Below are positions 19,911 through 29,196 of a stretch of 64,000 bases of DNA, one piece after another; position 1 is the first letter of the stretch; every line of letters starts with the position of its first letter. Below the pieces are notes generated by a model that saw only the letters and a program-made list of their open reading frames with translations, did not search any database and was not told where the DNA came from. The translations under genes and the position numbers were made by a program. Location: positions 1 through 64,000 of the forward strand of contig NZ_CAJHAJ010000001.1 in assembly GCF_904846345.1 (NCBI RefSeq), in the 5' to 3' direction. Source of the stretch: Psychrobacter maritimus (GTDB lineage: Bacteria > Pseudomonadota > Gammaproteobacteria > Pseudomonadales > Moraxellaceae).

Positions 19911-20807
19911 ATGTCAATGTCAATCGCTGTTAATGAGCAAAAGCAAATCGTCAATGTTAAGCAAGTCGAGCGAGGGCTGGCTTGTATGTGTTTTTGCTTT
20001 GAATGTGATGAGCCTGTTGTGGCTCGTAAAGGTGAAAAGAATGAGCATCATTTTGCGCATCTCAACAATAAGGAAAGCTGCACTATCCACCCTGAAAGTA
20101 TCCTACACAAGTTTGCCAAGCAAGTCATTATGCAAGAGAGGTATTTAACACTGCCATCTCTACCTGATGACGAAAATAGCGGGGATAAAACTTGGCAGTT
20201 TGATCAATTAATCGAAGAGCAAGCTGTTGGCTGTATTCGACCTGATATAGTCGCAACGGTTGACGGGGAAATGATGTTTATAGAAGTTGCTGTGACTTCT
20301 TTCATAGATACCGATAAATCGGATTTTATTAAGCAGCTGGGTATTAAGACTGTTGAGATCGACTTGAGAGAAATCATCACGCAAGGTATTGAATTGCCAA
20401 GTGGGGAAGCAAAGGATCATATTTTAGACTGCGTCACTAATAAGCAGTGGATATTCCCATCACCTAACTTATTATCAATACCAGTAGCCCCTACACCATT
20501 ACCTGAGCCTATCTATAATTGCCAGAGCAGCACTGATGAGAATAGCAACGGAAGCTTTGATAAAGGCTATACCATCTATCGCTTTACCATCAACCACGCT
20601 TGGGTAGATGTCAGAGTCTTTAATTCAGGAATGGTATCTATTAAGTGCGTGAATTTTAACCACGAAGTTATCGAGATACTAAAGCAGTGGCGTAACGAAG
20701 GCGGCGGTCAGTATAACCGAAAATATAAGTCATGGAATTACTTCAAGCCGTTTTCAGATACCGTCTTGAAACGACTGCAAGAAATGGATATGACCCCTAC
20801 TGCTTAA
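19911..20807 (+). CDS. CoiA-like protein with PD-(D/E)XK-type nuclease fold
   Basis: Resembles competence protein CoiA in layout. An N-terminal zinc-ribbon-like part contains CFECDEPVVARKGEKNEHHFAH, followed by a PD-(D/E)XK-type core with RPDIVATVDGEMMFIEVAVTS, where the Asp and Glu would be catalytic. The C-terminal 90 residues form a separate domain with YTIYRFTINHAWVDVRVFNSGMVSIK that I do not recognise. AGAGGA at 19897-19902 selects the ATG at 19911 over that at 19902. It is followed by a membrane-anchored resolvase-like nuclease, 35 bases downstream, so the two are probably co-transcribed. A DNA-processing or defence nuclease is likely; a true competence role is less likely inside an island. 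Confidence 0.7.
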   Translation: MSMSIAVNEQKQIVNVKQVERGLACMCFCFECDEPVVARKGEKNEHHFAHLNNKESCTIHPESILHKFAKQVIMQERYLTLPSLPDDENSGDKTWQFDQLIEEQAVGCIRPDIVATVDGEMMFIEVAVTSFIDTDKSDFIKQLGIKTVEIDLREIITQGIELPSGEAKDHILDCVTNKQWIFPSPNLLSIPVAPTPLPEPIYNCQSSTDENSNGSFDKGYTIYRFTINHAWVDVRVFNSGMVSIKCVNFNHEVIEILKQWRNEGGGQYNRKYKSWNYFKPFSDTVLKRLQEMDMTPTA

Positions 20808-20842
20808 ACATGATTCTATTTGATAATACGGAGAATAAAACT

Positions 20843-21379
20843 ATGACACTCACTACTATGCTACTAATTATAATACTGTTGATATTAGCCATGCTTGTAT
20901 GGGCTATACAACGGATACAATTACAAAATAAGGCTTTGCTACAGAGTGAACGAGATGTTGCGCAAATTAGGAACGATATGATCGAAAGAGAAGCAGGCTT
21001 TCAACAGCAATTAGCAAAAGACATTAAAGAGGCTCAAGAACGTTCCAACAATATGCAGCGCAATATCTTAAAAGGTCAAATTGGTGAACAGTTCACGCCC
21101 TTTATTACTGACTTTCCTTACAACCCTTCAGACTGCCGATTCATGGGTGAACCGATTGACTACGTCATCTTCCAAAACTTGCACGAATGCGCTGATGGCA
21201 ACGTGCCTATCGAGGACGTGCATCTCATTATTGCAGAAGTTAAAACAGGAAATGCTAGGCTAAACCAACGACAGAAAATCATCAAGCAAGCTATCCAAAA
21301 TGGTCAGGTGAGCTTTAAGGAGCTTAGGATAAAATACTGTGAAGATACGGAAGATATGCGTGTTCAAACAAGTACCTGA
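20843..21379 (+). CDS. Membrane-anchored Holliday-junction-resolvase-related nuclease
   Basis: A 178-residue protein. Residues 1-25 form one membrane helix (TTMLLIIILLILAMLVWAI), followed by a coiled-coil linker to about 75 and a C-terminal nuclease domain. That domain has GQIGEQFTPF, then PIDYVIF, and IIAEVKTGNARLNQRQ, the pattern of resolvase-related endonucleases of the PD-(D/E)XK superfamily (Glu, Asp, ExK). ACGGAG at 20828-20833 supports the ATG at 20843; a longer frame starting inside the upstream gene is unlikely. Such membrane-tethered nucleases occur widely but their role is unknown. With the CoiA-like gene directly upstream it may form a two-nuclease unit. Confidence 0.75.
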   Translation: MTLTTMLLIIILLILAMLVWAIQRIQLQNKALLQSERDVAQIRNDMIEREAGFQQQLAKDIKEAQERSNNMQRNILKGQIGEQFTPFITDFPYNPSDCRFMGEPIDYVIFQNLHECADGNVPIEDVHLIIAEVKTGNARLNQRQKIIKQAIQNGQVSFKELRIKYCEDTEDMRVQTST

Positions 21380-21449
21380 TAGTACATCATAAAGATTAAT
21401 ATGCTATATTATCTTCAAAACCACAATATTTTGTTAAAAGTGACTAAAT

Positions 21450-22652
21450 ATGATTACTTATATTCGCTTTAATAATTTTTACTCTTACTTAGAGTCTACT
21501 GACGTATTATTCACTCTGGGTAAACAACCTACTAAGACTGACTATGATTTTTATGTTGATACCACACAAGATCAGTATAGATTAAATAAAGTCACCGCTG
21601 TGCTTGGCGCGAATGGCTCCGGTAAAACGCAGCTATTAAAAGCCATCGCCTTTTTACGTTGGTTTATGTGCGAATCTACTAACAGCCTTGACTCAGAGCA
21701 ACCTATTTCTTTTAGCCAGTTTGCCTTAAGTAATAATGAATTATCAGAATTTGAATTTGGGTTTTTACTTAAAAATGCTGATGGTATTTATGATGAGTAT
21801 CGCTATGAGCTGACTTTGACACAGCATAGCGTGGTCAAAGAGGCATTGTACAAAAAGACCAGTAGCCAATTTAGCTATGTATTTATACGTCGTCATGACG
21901 GTGACAAGCTTAACTATAAACATCGTAGCTTTGTTATCCCCTCTTTAGCTGATGATGTGAAGAAAAACGCCTCACTTATCAGCTATGCCAATTTGCTCGA
22001 TGAGCCATTGGCAGAAGCCATTTTTGATATGTTCAATCACTACAAGACTAATGTAGTCTCAATGGGTAGGCTTGGTAGCCTTAGCCAGTCTATACCTGAG
22101 ATGACTGAATTGTTTGCAAAGGATGATGGTTTAAAACAGACTGCTGAAAAGTTACTTTGTCAGTTTGATACGGGCATTGACGAGATTAGTATAAAAAGCG
22201 TGATGATGGTAAACGAAGGCAAGCAGCAAGAAGTACTGCTGCCCTTTGGAGTTCATAAAGTCGGTGATGAATCGTTTGAGCTTATGATTTATGAAGAGTC
22301 TAATGGCACACAATCCGCTTATAGCTTGCTTGGCCTAATACTACCTGTGCTTAAGAATGGTGGCGTAGCTATTATCGATGAGCTTGATAACGACTTACAT
22401 CCGCTGCTGTTACCGGCTATTTTTGACTTATTTCGCTCATCGCATCATAACCCTCATAATGCTCAGCTTATTTTCAGTTGCCATACTCCAGAGGTGTTTA
22501 ATCTATTAAATAAGCATCAAATATATTTGGTCGAAAAATATGAGCAGGCTTCAGAAGCTTGGCGGTTAGATGAGATGGAAGGGGTTCGTAATGACGATAA
22601 CCTTTATGCAAAATATATGGCTGGCGCGTTTGACGCGATACCAAATCTATAA
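21450..22652 (+). CDS. AAA ATPase of an AbiL/RloA-like defence pair
   Basis: A 400-residue ABC/SMC-type AAA ATPase of the OLD-like class without a long coiled coil. Walker A is LGANGSGKTQLLKAI near residue 54. The signature/Walker B region reads GGVAIIDELDNDLHPLLLPAIFDLF, and the switch region is QLIFSCHTPEVF. It is 11 bases upstream of an RloB-family gene. ATPase plus RloB is the composition of the abortive-infection system AbiL (AbiLi-AbiLii), as I recall it, so an anti-phage role is likely. The usual idea is that the ATPase senses infection and the TOPRIM-like partner acts, but the mechanism is not settled. Confidence 0.85.
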   Translation: MITYIRFNNFYSYLESTDVLFTLGKQPTKTDYDFYVDTTQDQYRLNKVTAVLGANGSGKTQLLKAIAFLRWFMCESTNSLDSEQPISFSQFALSNNELSEFEFGFLLKNADGIYDEYRYELTLTQHSVVKEALYKKTSSQFSYVFIRRHDGDKLNYKHRSFVIPSLADDVKKNASLISYANLLDEPLAEAIFDMFNHYKTNVVSMGRLGSLSQSIPEMTELFAKDDGLKQTAEKLLCQFDTGIDEISIKSVMMVNEGKQQEVLLPFGVHKVGDESFELMIYEESNGTQSAYSLLGLILPVLKNGGVAIIDELDNDLHPLLLPAIFDLFRSSHHNPHNAQLIFSCHTPEVFNLLNKHQIYLVEKYEQASEAWRLDEMEGVRNDDNLYAKYMAGAFDAIPNL

Positions 22653-22663
22653 GGGGCTAGATT

Positions 22664-23185
22664 ATGGCAAAGCGCAAACCTACTAGGTCAGTCAACAAAA
22701 CCACCCTACTCGTTATGGGTGAAGGTGAACACGACAAGGCATTTTTAAGTCATATGAAAAGTATCTATCATGAAAGGCGCTCTGGTAGTAAAATCACTTT
22801 AGACTTTTCAAGTGGCGGATCACCACACGATATCATTAAAGATACGGTCAAAAAGAGCCTACATGTTGGTTACGATAAAAAGTTCATTTTGATGGATAGC
22901 GACGTCCCTGTTAATCAACAAGATATTAAAGCTGCTAAAGATTCAGGCATTATTATTTTATATTCAGAGCCGCTATGTTTGGAAGGCATGTTACTGAGCG
23001 TGCTAGGTCAAAACATTCCCCATACAGCGCAAAAATGCAAAAGCGCATTACACCCTCAATTGTCTGATAGTCCTGCTCTGTCAAAGAGCTATGAGACTTT
23101 ATTCTCTAAGCCTGTACTCGATGAGACCAATCATGCCACAGTCGTGACACTACGCTTATTATTAGGTAATAAGCAAAGAAAATAG
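22664..23185 (+). CDS. RloB-family protein, partner of the AAA ATPase
   Basis: A 173-residue protein of the RloB family (TOPRIM-like fold). The N-terminus KRKPTRSVNKTTLLVMGEGEHDKAF has the basic start and the acidic GEGE motif; FILMDSDVP supplies the DxD pair, and YSEPLCLEGMLL is the typical later motif. These acidic residues would bind metal as in nucleases. AGGGG lies just before the ATG. It is in an operon with the ATPase, and together they look like an AbiL-type abortive-infection unit. Slightly shorter than many RloB proteins but all core motifs are present. Confidence 0.85.
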   Translation: MAKRKPTRSVNKTTLLVMGEGEHDKAFLSHMKSIYHERRSGSKITLDFSSGGSPHDIIKDTVKKSLHVGYDKKFILMDSDVPVNQQDIKAAKDSGIIILYSEPLCLEGMLLSVLGQNIPHTAQKCKSALHPQLSDSPALSKSYETLFSKPVLDETNHATVVTLRLLLGNKQRK

Positions 23186-23714
23186 CTGAGTCTTCTATAA
23201 ATTGGACTGCTGATCTCTACCTTGTCCCTCAAAATTAGCTTCTTTATTTTATATTTGGTCAATGGAGTTGCCATTAGCAGTAGATTCAATCATTTATAAA
23301 GGGGTGGTTGAGATTGATCAAAAAAGCACGATAACGGCAACGATAAGCAATTCATGCTACTAGCCATTTGCTAAGCCAGTTTTTTAATGGCCGTTAATTT
23401 ACAGTTATATCTCTAAATGCAGCGTTTATAACTGTCTGATCCGTAAATCTAACTTTGCTTGGATATCTCTTTTCTAGTTCGTGGCTTTTGCAGACACCAG
23501 CTGACGGTAGTTTTCATCTTCGCTCATTTATATGGCGTTCAGTGCTGATCTTTCTATCCATCCTTGTACTAAACCATTAGAATCACTTTGTTCTGTTCTA
23601 TCAGTGCAATCATGACATCCTTATGGCAGGCTATTAGTAGGCTATCGACGATTGTGATTGGGGCAGATACTGACTATTTTGTTTATCACTTAAAGTACTT
23701 TTTACATGCGTAAA
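23186..23714. other. Gene-free stretch between defence block and autotransporter
   Basis: About 530 bases with no usable open frame on either strand. I see no recognised element. It may be decayed coding sequence, since it is less AT-rich than most intergenic DNA here. Confidence 0.4.
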
Positions 23715-23750
23715 AAAAGCTTGAACCTAATTTATTAGATTCAAGCTTTT
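23715..23750 (-). terminator. Bidirectional intrinsic terminator after the autotransporter
   Basis: An 11-bp perfect stem (23715-23725 with 23740-23750) with T-runs in both directions. It lies 22 bases beyond the autotransporter stop codon. Confidence 0.8.
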
Positions 23751-23771
23751 TATTTTACAACTATTTAAATA

Positions 23772-26700
23772 TTAAAACGTTGTTTGTAGCGCGATACTAG
23801 CGCCTTGATCATCGTAATTGTCACGCCATTCCCCACGATAACCTGCTGATATTTTCATATTAGGCGACGCTGTATAGCTAAGACCGATACCGGCAATACC
23901 AATCTCACGACCAACTTCCTGACCAATAGTAGTGAACTTATCATTAGGCATACCAACGAAGCTGGCAGTAATATCAGAATATTTATCGCCATTCTCAATT
24001 GCTGCGGCCAATTGACCCGTAAGCGCAAGTTTTGGTGTTAAAAGCTGTGACATACGTAGCCCAGCTGTCCAACGCATTGATTCATATTTATTTTCATCGA
24101 CGTTTAGATTATAAACACCAGCGCCAGTTTCTTGATAACTATCACTCTTCGCTTGTGCATAGTTCACCTGAGCAAATGGCGTTATATTACGCTGTACATC
24201 GCCGATAAGATGACTCACACCCAATCCTGCTTGTAAGGTATCAACAGAGTAATCCGAGGTTGCAGTAGCGTTTGATAAGATGGACAGATGGCGCTCGCCC
24301 TTCACATCACTGCTGCCAGCACCAGCATGAAAGTTCACATCAGTGCCTGCACTTGCAGCATAGTTACCATAGCCTAGTATCTGCCAGTTTTTAGCAGTCA
24401 GCTCATGGTCTAAGTTGCTACCATCAGTATCTGCATCAGTTTTGATATAGGACACTGCAACACCTAGATTTAGGTTGCTATTAATAGGGGTATCTAAACC
24501 AACGATGGCACCGTAACCGTCAGAGTTGTAACCTGTAATACCATTTTCTGCATCATGACTACCTTCACTACCAATGATTTTTGCCCAAAGATTGCGCTCA
24601 GGCGTGGTTGGACGATGCTCAGTAATCGCTTCGCTAATCGCATAATTGGTATCGGTAATGATACGATTAGTGGCACCCATAAATAAAGGCTGTAATTGGT
24701 TGGCTGCTATGGCTAGCTGAGATTGGTTAAAGTTAACAGTTGAGCTAATTAAATCATCGGCCAAGTCATTGTTACCATTCGCTACTCGGTCTGCAACTGC
24801 TCTATCTAGGACGGAAGCGAGACTTAGGGCGGACCGATTGGACTGCTTATTGATAGCCTCAACAAACGGTGAACTAATAGTCGGCTTAGGATCGGTCGGT
24901 TTAGGATCGGTCGGCTTAGGATCGGTCGGCTTAGGATCGGTCGGTTTAGGATCGGTCGGTTTAGGATCAGTTGGCTTAGGATCAGTTGGCTTAGGATCAG
25001 TTGGCTTAGGATCAGTTGGCTCAGGATCAGTTGGCTTAGGATCAGTTGGCTTAGGATCAGTTGGCTTTTGAGCAACCATTTTTAAACTAACAGCACTAGG
25101 ATCGTTATATTCTGCTTCGAAGTCGACTAATAGACTATTGTCACTTACTGCTTTAAACTCACCTTTTCGAGTATTACCCTTCACAACATCTTTAATATTA
25201 GTGTCTGTTTTTACTTTCGCTATATTTTCAGCGTAAACGTATAGATCGCCTGCACTAATATCAATATTACCATTAACAACAAGCTTGCCATACTCATTGT
25301 TGTCGATGATACCGTTGCTATTATCATCATATACGCCAATAGTTAGTGTTTCATCTTTTGCCATTGAGTAATCACCGTTAATTTTAAGTGTACCTTCTGC
25401 CACACCTAAATCTCCAGTCCACTGCTTACTACTCATAGAAAACTCAAGATTACCTGAACCTGTCTTTACGAAACCACCACCGTCCTTAAAAGAAATCTTG
25501 CCAACGTTTCCTGTAATGACCGCATTTGGATTGATGACCACATCAGTTGCAATATACTCATCAGGCTTATCAGCACTAAACACGTAAGCTTCGGTTTCAA
25601 AAACGACGCCTTTACTACCTAGTTTAATAATGTTGTCTTTAGTAAAATTTTCAAACAAGTTTGGCTGATCTGCTTTGATTTCAACAGTTGTCCCATCTAG
25701 GTAAATATCAGACTGCTTTGATGCTATATTTCGTTCTATACCTTTAACAGATAAATAGCTATCTATTCCGCTAGCCTTGAGTATACCGGAGCCAGTATTA
25801 CCAATTACAAGGTTCCCTGTTCTAAATGAGGCGTTATTAATATTCAACGCCCCTTTAGCTTCTTGAGCGTTTTCACCAAAACCTCCGACGTAAGTAGTGT
25901 CGCTGATACTGACCTTACCAATACTGTCAGGCTCATTATTCACATTCAGCGTACCATTACCTTGCTGTCCTACAATCATGTTTGCACTGTTCAAACTTGA
26001 TGCGCTTAGCGTGACATTTCCTACAGCGCCTTTGTTTTTTCCGATCACAATGTCATTAGAAAACGTAGATACTGAACTATCTCCTTCTAAATTCAAATTC
26101 GCAACGCTGTCTACACCATTAGCGATAATGATATTCTTATCAGACCGCAAACGTGAATCTGCGCTCAAAGTAGCGTTAGCGACCGTACCATCGCCATTAG
26201 CGAGAATAAAATCATCTTTAGAAGATACTGATCCATTATCTAAGTTAAGACTCCCTGAGCTACCAGTTTGATTGGCGACGATAAAGTCAGTCTTAGAGCT
26301 AACACTACCAGAAGTAGAGATTTTTACAGCACCTTCACCCGCATCACCTATTATGACTTTGCCAGCATTAATAAATGAATGAGGCCCACTCCTGCTTGGC
26401 GTTGACACTTCAACTAGGTTGTTTTTACTGCTCGCTTTGCTACCTACGATAAGGGATTCTTCGATATTCACTGCGCCTATATTCTTAACAGTGAAATTTC
26501 CAGTACCTTCATTTCCAACATATAAGCTACGATAGAGATCTAAATCAGCTCCGCCACCATCAATGATTAACTTACCATCACCAGTAGTTTTATTGCCTAT
26601 ATAAGCGTCTGTATAAACGATGAGCCTGTTTCCATCTCCTTGCGCTTCATTAGGGTCATCATGTTTCAATGTGAACAACCCTTTACCAGCATCACCAATA

Positions 26701-27131
26701 GTCAGGGCATTTTTGAGATAAAGTGGAGATTTACCTTCAATTAAAACCTCACCATTCGCGCCTTCGTTTTGGCCAATAGTAAGTGTAAATGTGTCTAAAG
26801 CCCCATCATCAACTAAGGTTAATTTACCGTTGCCATTTTTACCTACAATCGTTGGAAATTTGGCTTCTATTTCAGTACCTTTACCACTAACAATAACATC
26901 TTCCGAAATAACATAAGGATTATCATCAATTACGTGAACCTTGCCATCATCATAGGTAACTGCCATTGCAGTGCCCGATAAACCAACCATAGCTACAGCT
27001 AGCGGAGCAAATATAAGTTTAGTAGATACTTGAGATTTACCTGAGGATTTTCCACGAGATTTAGCAAGTTCAGAGACACATTGATAAACGCCTAAAGAGT
27101 GATTAAAAACTACACGATAAACATGATTCAT
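23772..27131 (-). CDS. Autotransporter adhesin with ESPR, passenger repeats and (DPKPT)n linker
   Basis: A type V secreted surface protein of 1119 residues. It starts with an extended signal peptide region (MNHVYRVVFNHSLGVYQCVSELAKSRGK), then a hydrophobic core ending in GLSGTAMA, the likely cleavage site. Residues 60-480 hold repeats of the type xxIGxxGxGxLxI, as in T5SS/PEP-CTERM-associated repeats, which form a beta-helix. Residues 688-748 are 12 copies of KPTDP plus a partial one. The last 275 residues are an outer-membrane beta-barrel (from RNLWAKIIGSEGSHD) ending in phenylalanine. AAGGT precedes the ATG. It probably acts as an adhesin or biofilm factor, and it is a cargo gene of the island. 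Confidence 0.93.
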   Translation of the reverse strand: MNHVYRVVFNHSLGVYQCVSELAKSRGKSSGKSQVSTKLIFAPLAVAMVGLSGTAMAVTYDDGKVHVIDDNPYVISEDVIVSGKGTEIEAKFPTIVGKNGNGKLTLVDDGALDTFTLTIGQNEGANGEVLIEGKSPLYLKNALTIGDAGKGLFTLKHDDPNEAQGDGNRLIVYTDAYIGNKTTGDGKLIIDGGGADLDLYRSLYVGNEGTGNFTVKNIGAVNIEESLIVGSKASSKNNLVEVSTPSRSGPHSFINAGKVIIGDAGEGAVKISTSGSVSSKTDFIVANQTGSSGSLNLDNGSVSSKDDFILANGDGTVANATLSADSRLRSDKNIIIANGVDSVANLNLEGDSSVSTFSNDIVIGKNKGAVGNVTLSASSLNSANMIVGQQGNGTLNVNNEPDSIGKVSISDTTYVGGFGENAQEAKGALNINNASFRTGNLVIGNTGSGILKASGIDSYLSVKGIERNIASKQSDIYLDGTTVEIKADQPNLFENFTKDNIIKLGSKGVVFETEAYVFSADKPDEYIATDVVINPNAVITGNVGKISFKDGGGFVKTGSGNLEFSMSSKQWTGDLGVAEGTLKINGDYSMAKDETLTIGVYDDNSNGIIDNNEYGKLVVNGNIDISAGDLYVYAENIAKVKTDTNIKDVVKGNTRKGEFKAVSDNSLLVDFEAEYNDPSAVSLKMVAQKPTDPKPTDPKPTDPEPTDPKPTDPKPTDPKPTDPKPTDPKPTDPKPTDPKPTDPKPTDPKPTISSPFVEAINKQSNRSALSLASVLDRAVADRVANGNNDLADDLISSTVNFNQSQLAIAANQLQPLFMGATNRIITDTNYAISEAITEHRPTTPERNLWAKIIGSEGSHDAENGITGYNSDGYGAIVGLDTPINSNLNLGVAVSYIKTDADTDGSNLDHELTAKNWQILGYGNYAASAGTDVNFHAGAGSSDVKGERHLSILSNATATSDYSVDTLQAGLGVSHLIGDVQRNITPFAQVNYAQAKSDSYQETGAGVYNLNVDENKYESMRWTAGLRMSQLLTPKLALTGQLAAAIENGDKYSDITASFVGMPNDKFTTIGQEVGREIGIAGIGLSYTASPNMKISAGYRGEWRDNYDDQGASIALQTTF
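24881..25067 (-). repeat. In-frame 15-bp tandem repeat array (12 full units)
   Basis: Twelve GGATC-containing 15-base units coding for KPTDP (one EPTDP). Five units nearest the 5' coordinate side carry CGGTCGG and seven carry CAGTTGG, so two blocks expanded separately. Because the unit is a multiple of three, length can change by slippage without breaking the frame. Confidence 0.95.
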
Positions 27132-27696
27132 ACTTATACCTTAAGGAATGGTTAACGGTTATATAACTCTCTATTAATTATATATCAGTATCTTACGCTA
27201 GTAAGAGCTATGGAAACAATTGTTTACAGGAATATCTATATTCGATAAACCTTCAAAAGAAGATATGTGAATATTTCATTATTGAGCTACTTCCTTCAAA
27301 GAAAGGAAATTTCTTCATATTTATTTTTTGGCTGATACCAAAAGCTTATTGATAGAATCGGCCTTGCGTAGAGAAACGTAGACCAGAAATTGCTGAATAA
27401 TTTTTTATACTTTAAATTTAAAAGCTAAGTAAATGGTAGCCTTGCTGCTTAAATTGCAGTTAGATCTTTCACAATTGACCAAGTGAGAAATACTGCAGCT
27501 ATTTTAGGTAGCATACATGGTAGGTATTTTTATGACATTTTGACCTTGATGCCGTATATGCTCTTTACTGAGCATTACAAACCGATGAATGTGACCTACA
27601 CCATGTATACTTAGTAATTTCTAATAAGAGACACAAGGGTAAGGTTCGCTAAAAAAAACTAGCCTACAGAATTGTATTATTTACCCAAAAAAAATA
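27132..27696. other. Upstream region of the autotransporter gene
   Basis: About 565 AT-rich bases without a convincing gene. The minus-strand ribosome site AAGGT sits just upstream of the autotransporter ATG. AT-rich stretches near 27160-27190 could hold the promoter, but no single box is certain. Confidence 0.4.
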
Positions 27697-27727
27697 AGCC
27701 GCCTTACTTTCTAAAGTTAAGGCGGCT
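27697..27727 (-). terminator. Intrinsic terminator of the AlpA-like gene
   Basis: A stem of AGCCGCCTTACTTT (27697-27710) with its complement at 27713-27727 (one bulged base). On the minus strand it is followed by a T-run. It begins nine bases beyond the AlpA-like stop codon. Confidence 0.88.
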
Positions 27728-27735
27728 AGATAAGC

Positions 27736-27987
27736 TTAAGCCGATCTTGAATCTATCTTATTATTAATCCACTCTGCAATCTCGCTTGCTACCCATACTA
27801 CCCTTACCTGTGTCAGTTGAACCTTCTTAGGAAACGTTGGGTCGTAACGATCAGATTTTTCATTGACCATCTCGTAGATTGTAGAACGACTAAGACCGGT
27901 ATAATGACCAACATCTTTAATACCCAGTAGCTGCGGTATATGATTGCATTGCTCGATTACTGGTTGTGTAGCGTTTAACTGTTCCAT
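27736..27987 (-). CDS. AlpA-family regulator / excisionase-like protein
   Basis: An 83-residue MerR/excisionase-type winged helix-turn-helix protein: LLGIKDVGHYTGLSRSTIYEMVNE, then FPKKVQLTQVRVVWVASEIAEWINNKI. This is the AlpA pattern, in which the tail ends with a tryptophan-containing W-x-x-x-E-I-x-x-W segment. AlpA proteins activate excision of P4-like islands and regulate the integrase or other island genes. GGAGA precedes the ATG. It has its own terminator. Its natural partner, the island integrase, is frameshifted. Confidence 0.88.
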   Translation of the reverse strand: MEQLNATQPVIEQCNHIPQLLGIKDVGHYTGLSRSTIYEMVNEKSDRYDPTFPKKVQLTQVRVVWVASEIAEWINNKIDSRSA

Positions 27988-28100
27988 GGTGTTCTCCTTT
28001 ATAAGTTAATGAGAGCGTCATCTCTCATACAGTTAGGGAGTCCCATATTTTTTTACGGCATCCCATGTAGTCCAGTGACTGGCCTTGTATGAAACAATAA

Positions 28101-28130
28101 AAGAAGGAGCTGAATGATCAGCTCCTTCTT
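28101..28130 (-). terminator. Intrinsic terminator of the RDF-like gene
   Basis: A 13-bp perfect stem (28101-28113 with 28118-28130), four-base loop, and a T-rich tail on the minus strand. Confidence 0.88.
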
Positions 28131-28155
28131 ATGTCGCATCTCTAGCCCGATGGTT

Positions 28156-29067
28156 TTAGCTCACTGCTGTCACGCTTTTTCGTAAGCCTTGCTCAATGCT
28201 AGTCACGTTATGGGCGGCTAACCCATTCTGATAGCTACCCTGCTGATTGCTACTGATGTCATCTGTCTCAATTGGATAAAACTCTTCGACCACATCAAGT
28301 AGACCATCGCTATCAACCTCAAAGCACGAATTGCTATAACCACCCTTAGCCGCTTCCTCTAATGCTGCTTGATCAAAGCCGTGTTCACTAAGCTCCGCAT
28401 CTATCGCTTGTGCATCCTGCACCGCTTGCTTTAGTGTCACCCCATCACGTAATGTTAAGTCAACAAAGTAAATCGGCGTTCGATAGCTTTGTGTGGTGCT
28501 TTTACCTCTCAACGTTAATTGCAGTGGCAAGCATGACAGCTTATTGCCTGACACCGCAGCAAAGTAGCTCAGCCTTGCGGCAAGTGTACGAATGCTATTA
28601 AAGCCTGTGGTGCGAAAGATAAACGTGCCCAGCTCATCTTCTTCAGACAGATTCACGTAGAGTCTGCCATATGGCTTACAGGCTCCGCCTTGCGCTAATG
28701 GGCAACGGTCTGGTGATGGGCATGGCAGTGTTTCCACACCATTGTTTGTACGACGCTGGCATTGTTCACCGTCACCGACGCATAACGGTCTGCCCGTTTG
28801 TCTATCAAACAAGGTATATTCAGCTCGTAGGTTTAATTCAGGATTATTAAACAGCATACGAACGGGAATTTGCCTCAATTTACCGTCATTATTTTCGCGT
28901 AGCTTTGCATCGAGTGGGTGGTTTACCCAGCCGTCCTTATTTTGGACTTGGCTGGTGATGGTGAATTGATCGTCTTTGGCAGGGAGACGTTTGCCATCTT
29001 TGACGATGACACGTCCAATGCTGATACGACCTAAAACTGGTGGAGTAATCGTTAGACCTTTAATCAT
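28156..29067 (-). CDS. Island-borne metal-binding protein, possible recombination directionality factor (Gp3-like)
   Basis: A 303-residue protein of a family common in integrative elements, usually annotated hydrolase or metal-binding protein, or recombination directionality factor. The N-terminus reads MIKGLTITPPVLGRISIGRVIVKDGKRLPAKDDQFTI. The middle has a cysteine cluster (CVGDGEQCQRR...PCPSPDRCPLAQGGACKPYGRLYV) that could bind zinc, then FRTTGFNSIRTLAARL. If Gp3-like, it would bias an integrase toward excision. That job normally goes with serine integrases, so its role here with a tyrosine integrase is open. It has its own ribosome site and terminator. Confidence 0.65.
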   Translation of the reverse strand: MIKGLTITPPVLGRISIGRVIVKDGKRLPAKDDQFTITSQVQNKDGWVNHPLDAKLRENNDGKLRQIPVRMLFNNPELNLRAEYTLFDRQTGRPLCVGDGEQCQRRTNNGVETLPCPSPDRCPLAQGGACKPYGRLYVNLSEEDELGTFIFRTTGFNSIRTLAARLSYFAAVSGNKLSCLPLQLTLRGKSTTQSYRTPIYFVDLTLRDGVTLKQAVQDAQAIDAELSEHGFDQAALEEAAKGGYSNSCFEVDSDGLLDVVEEFYPIETDDISSNQQGSYQNGLAAHNVTSIEQGLRKSVTAVS

Positions 29068-29103
29068 AGTGATATTCCTTATATGTTTTAGTTAGCCATA
29101 AAA

Positions 29104-29125
29104 AGCCCACCGATTAGGGTGGGCT
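29104..29125 (-). terminator. Intrinsic terminator of the YqaJ-type gene
   Basis: AGCCCACC pairs with GGTGGGCT over a six-base loop (29104-29111 with 29118-29125). A T-run follows on the minus strand. Confidence 0.85.
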
Positions 29126-29196
29126 GTTATGTGCTTACTTTAATCGATTATCTTTGATCGGTTGATGAATGTATTGATGGTTAAGTAATTGATGGC

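Noticed and set aside
23186..23714. Possible decayed transposase between the RloB gene and the autotransporter
   Set aside because: No translated segment resembles a known transposase and no terminal repeats are visible.
24881..25067. Regular short repeats that might suggest CRISPR
   Set aside because: Units are contiguous 15-mers with no spacers and code in frame for KPTDP inside the autotransporter.
24769..25075. Overlapping open frames on both strands within the autotransporter repeat
   Set aside because: They arise from the repeat having no stops in several frames; composition is monotonous and no ribosome site is present.
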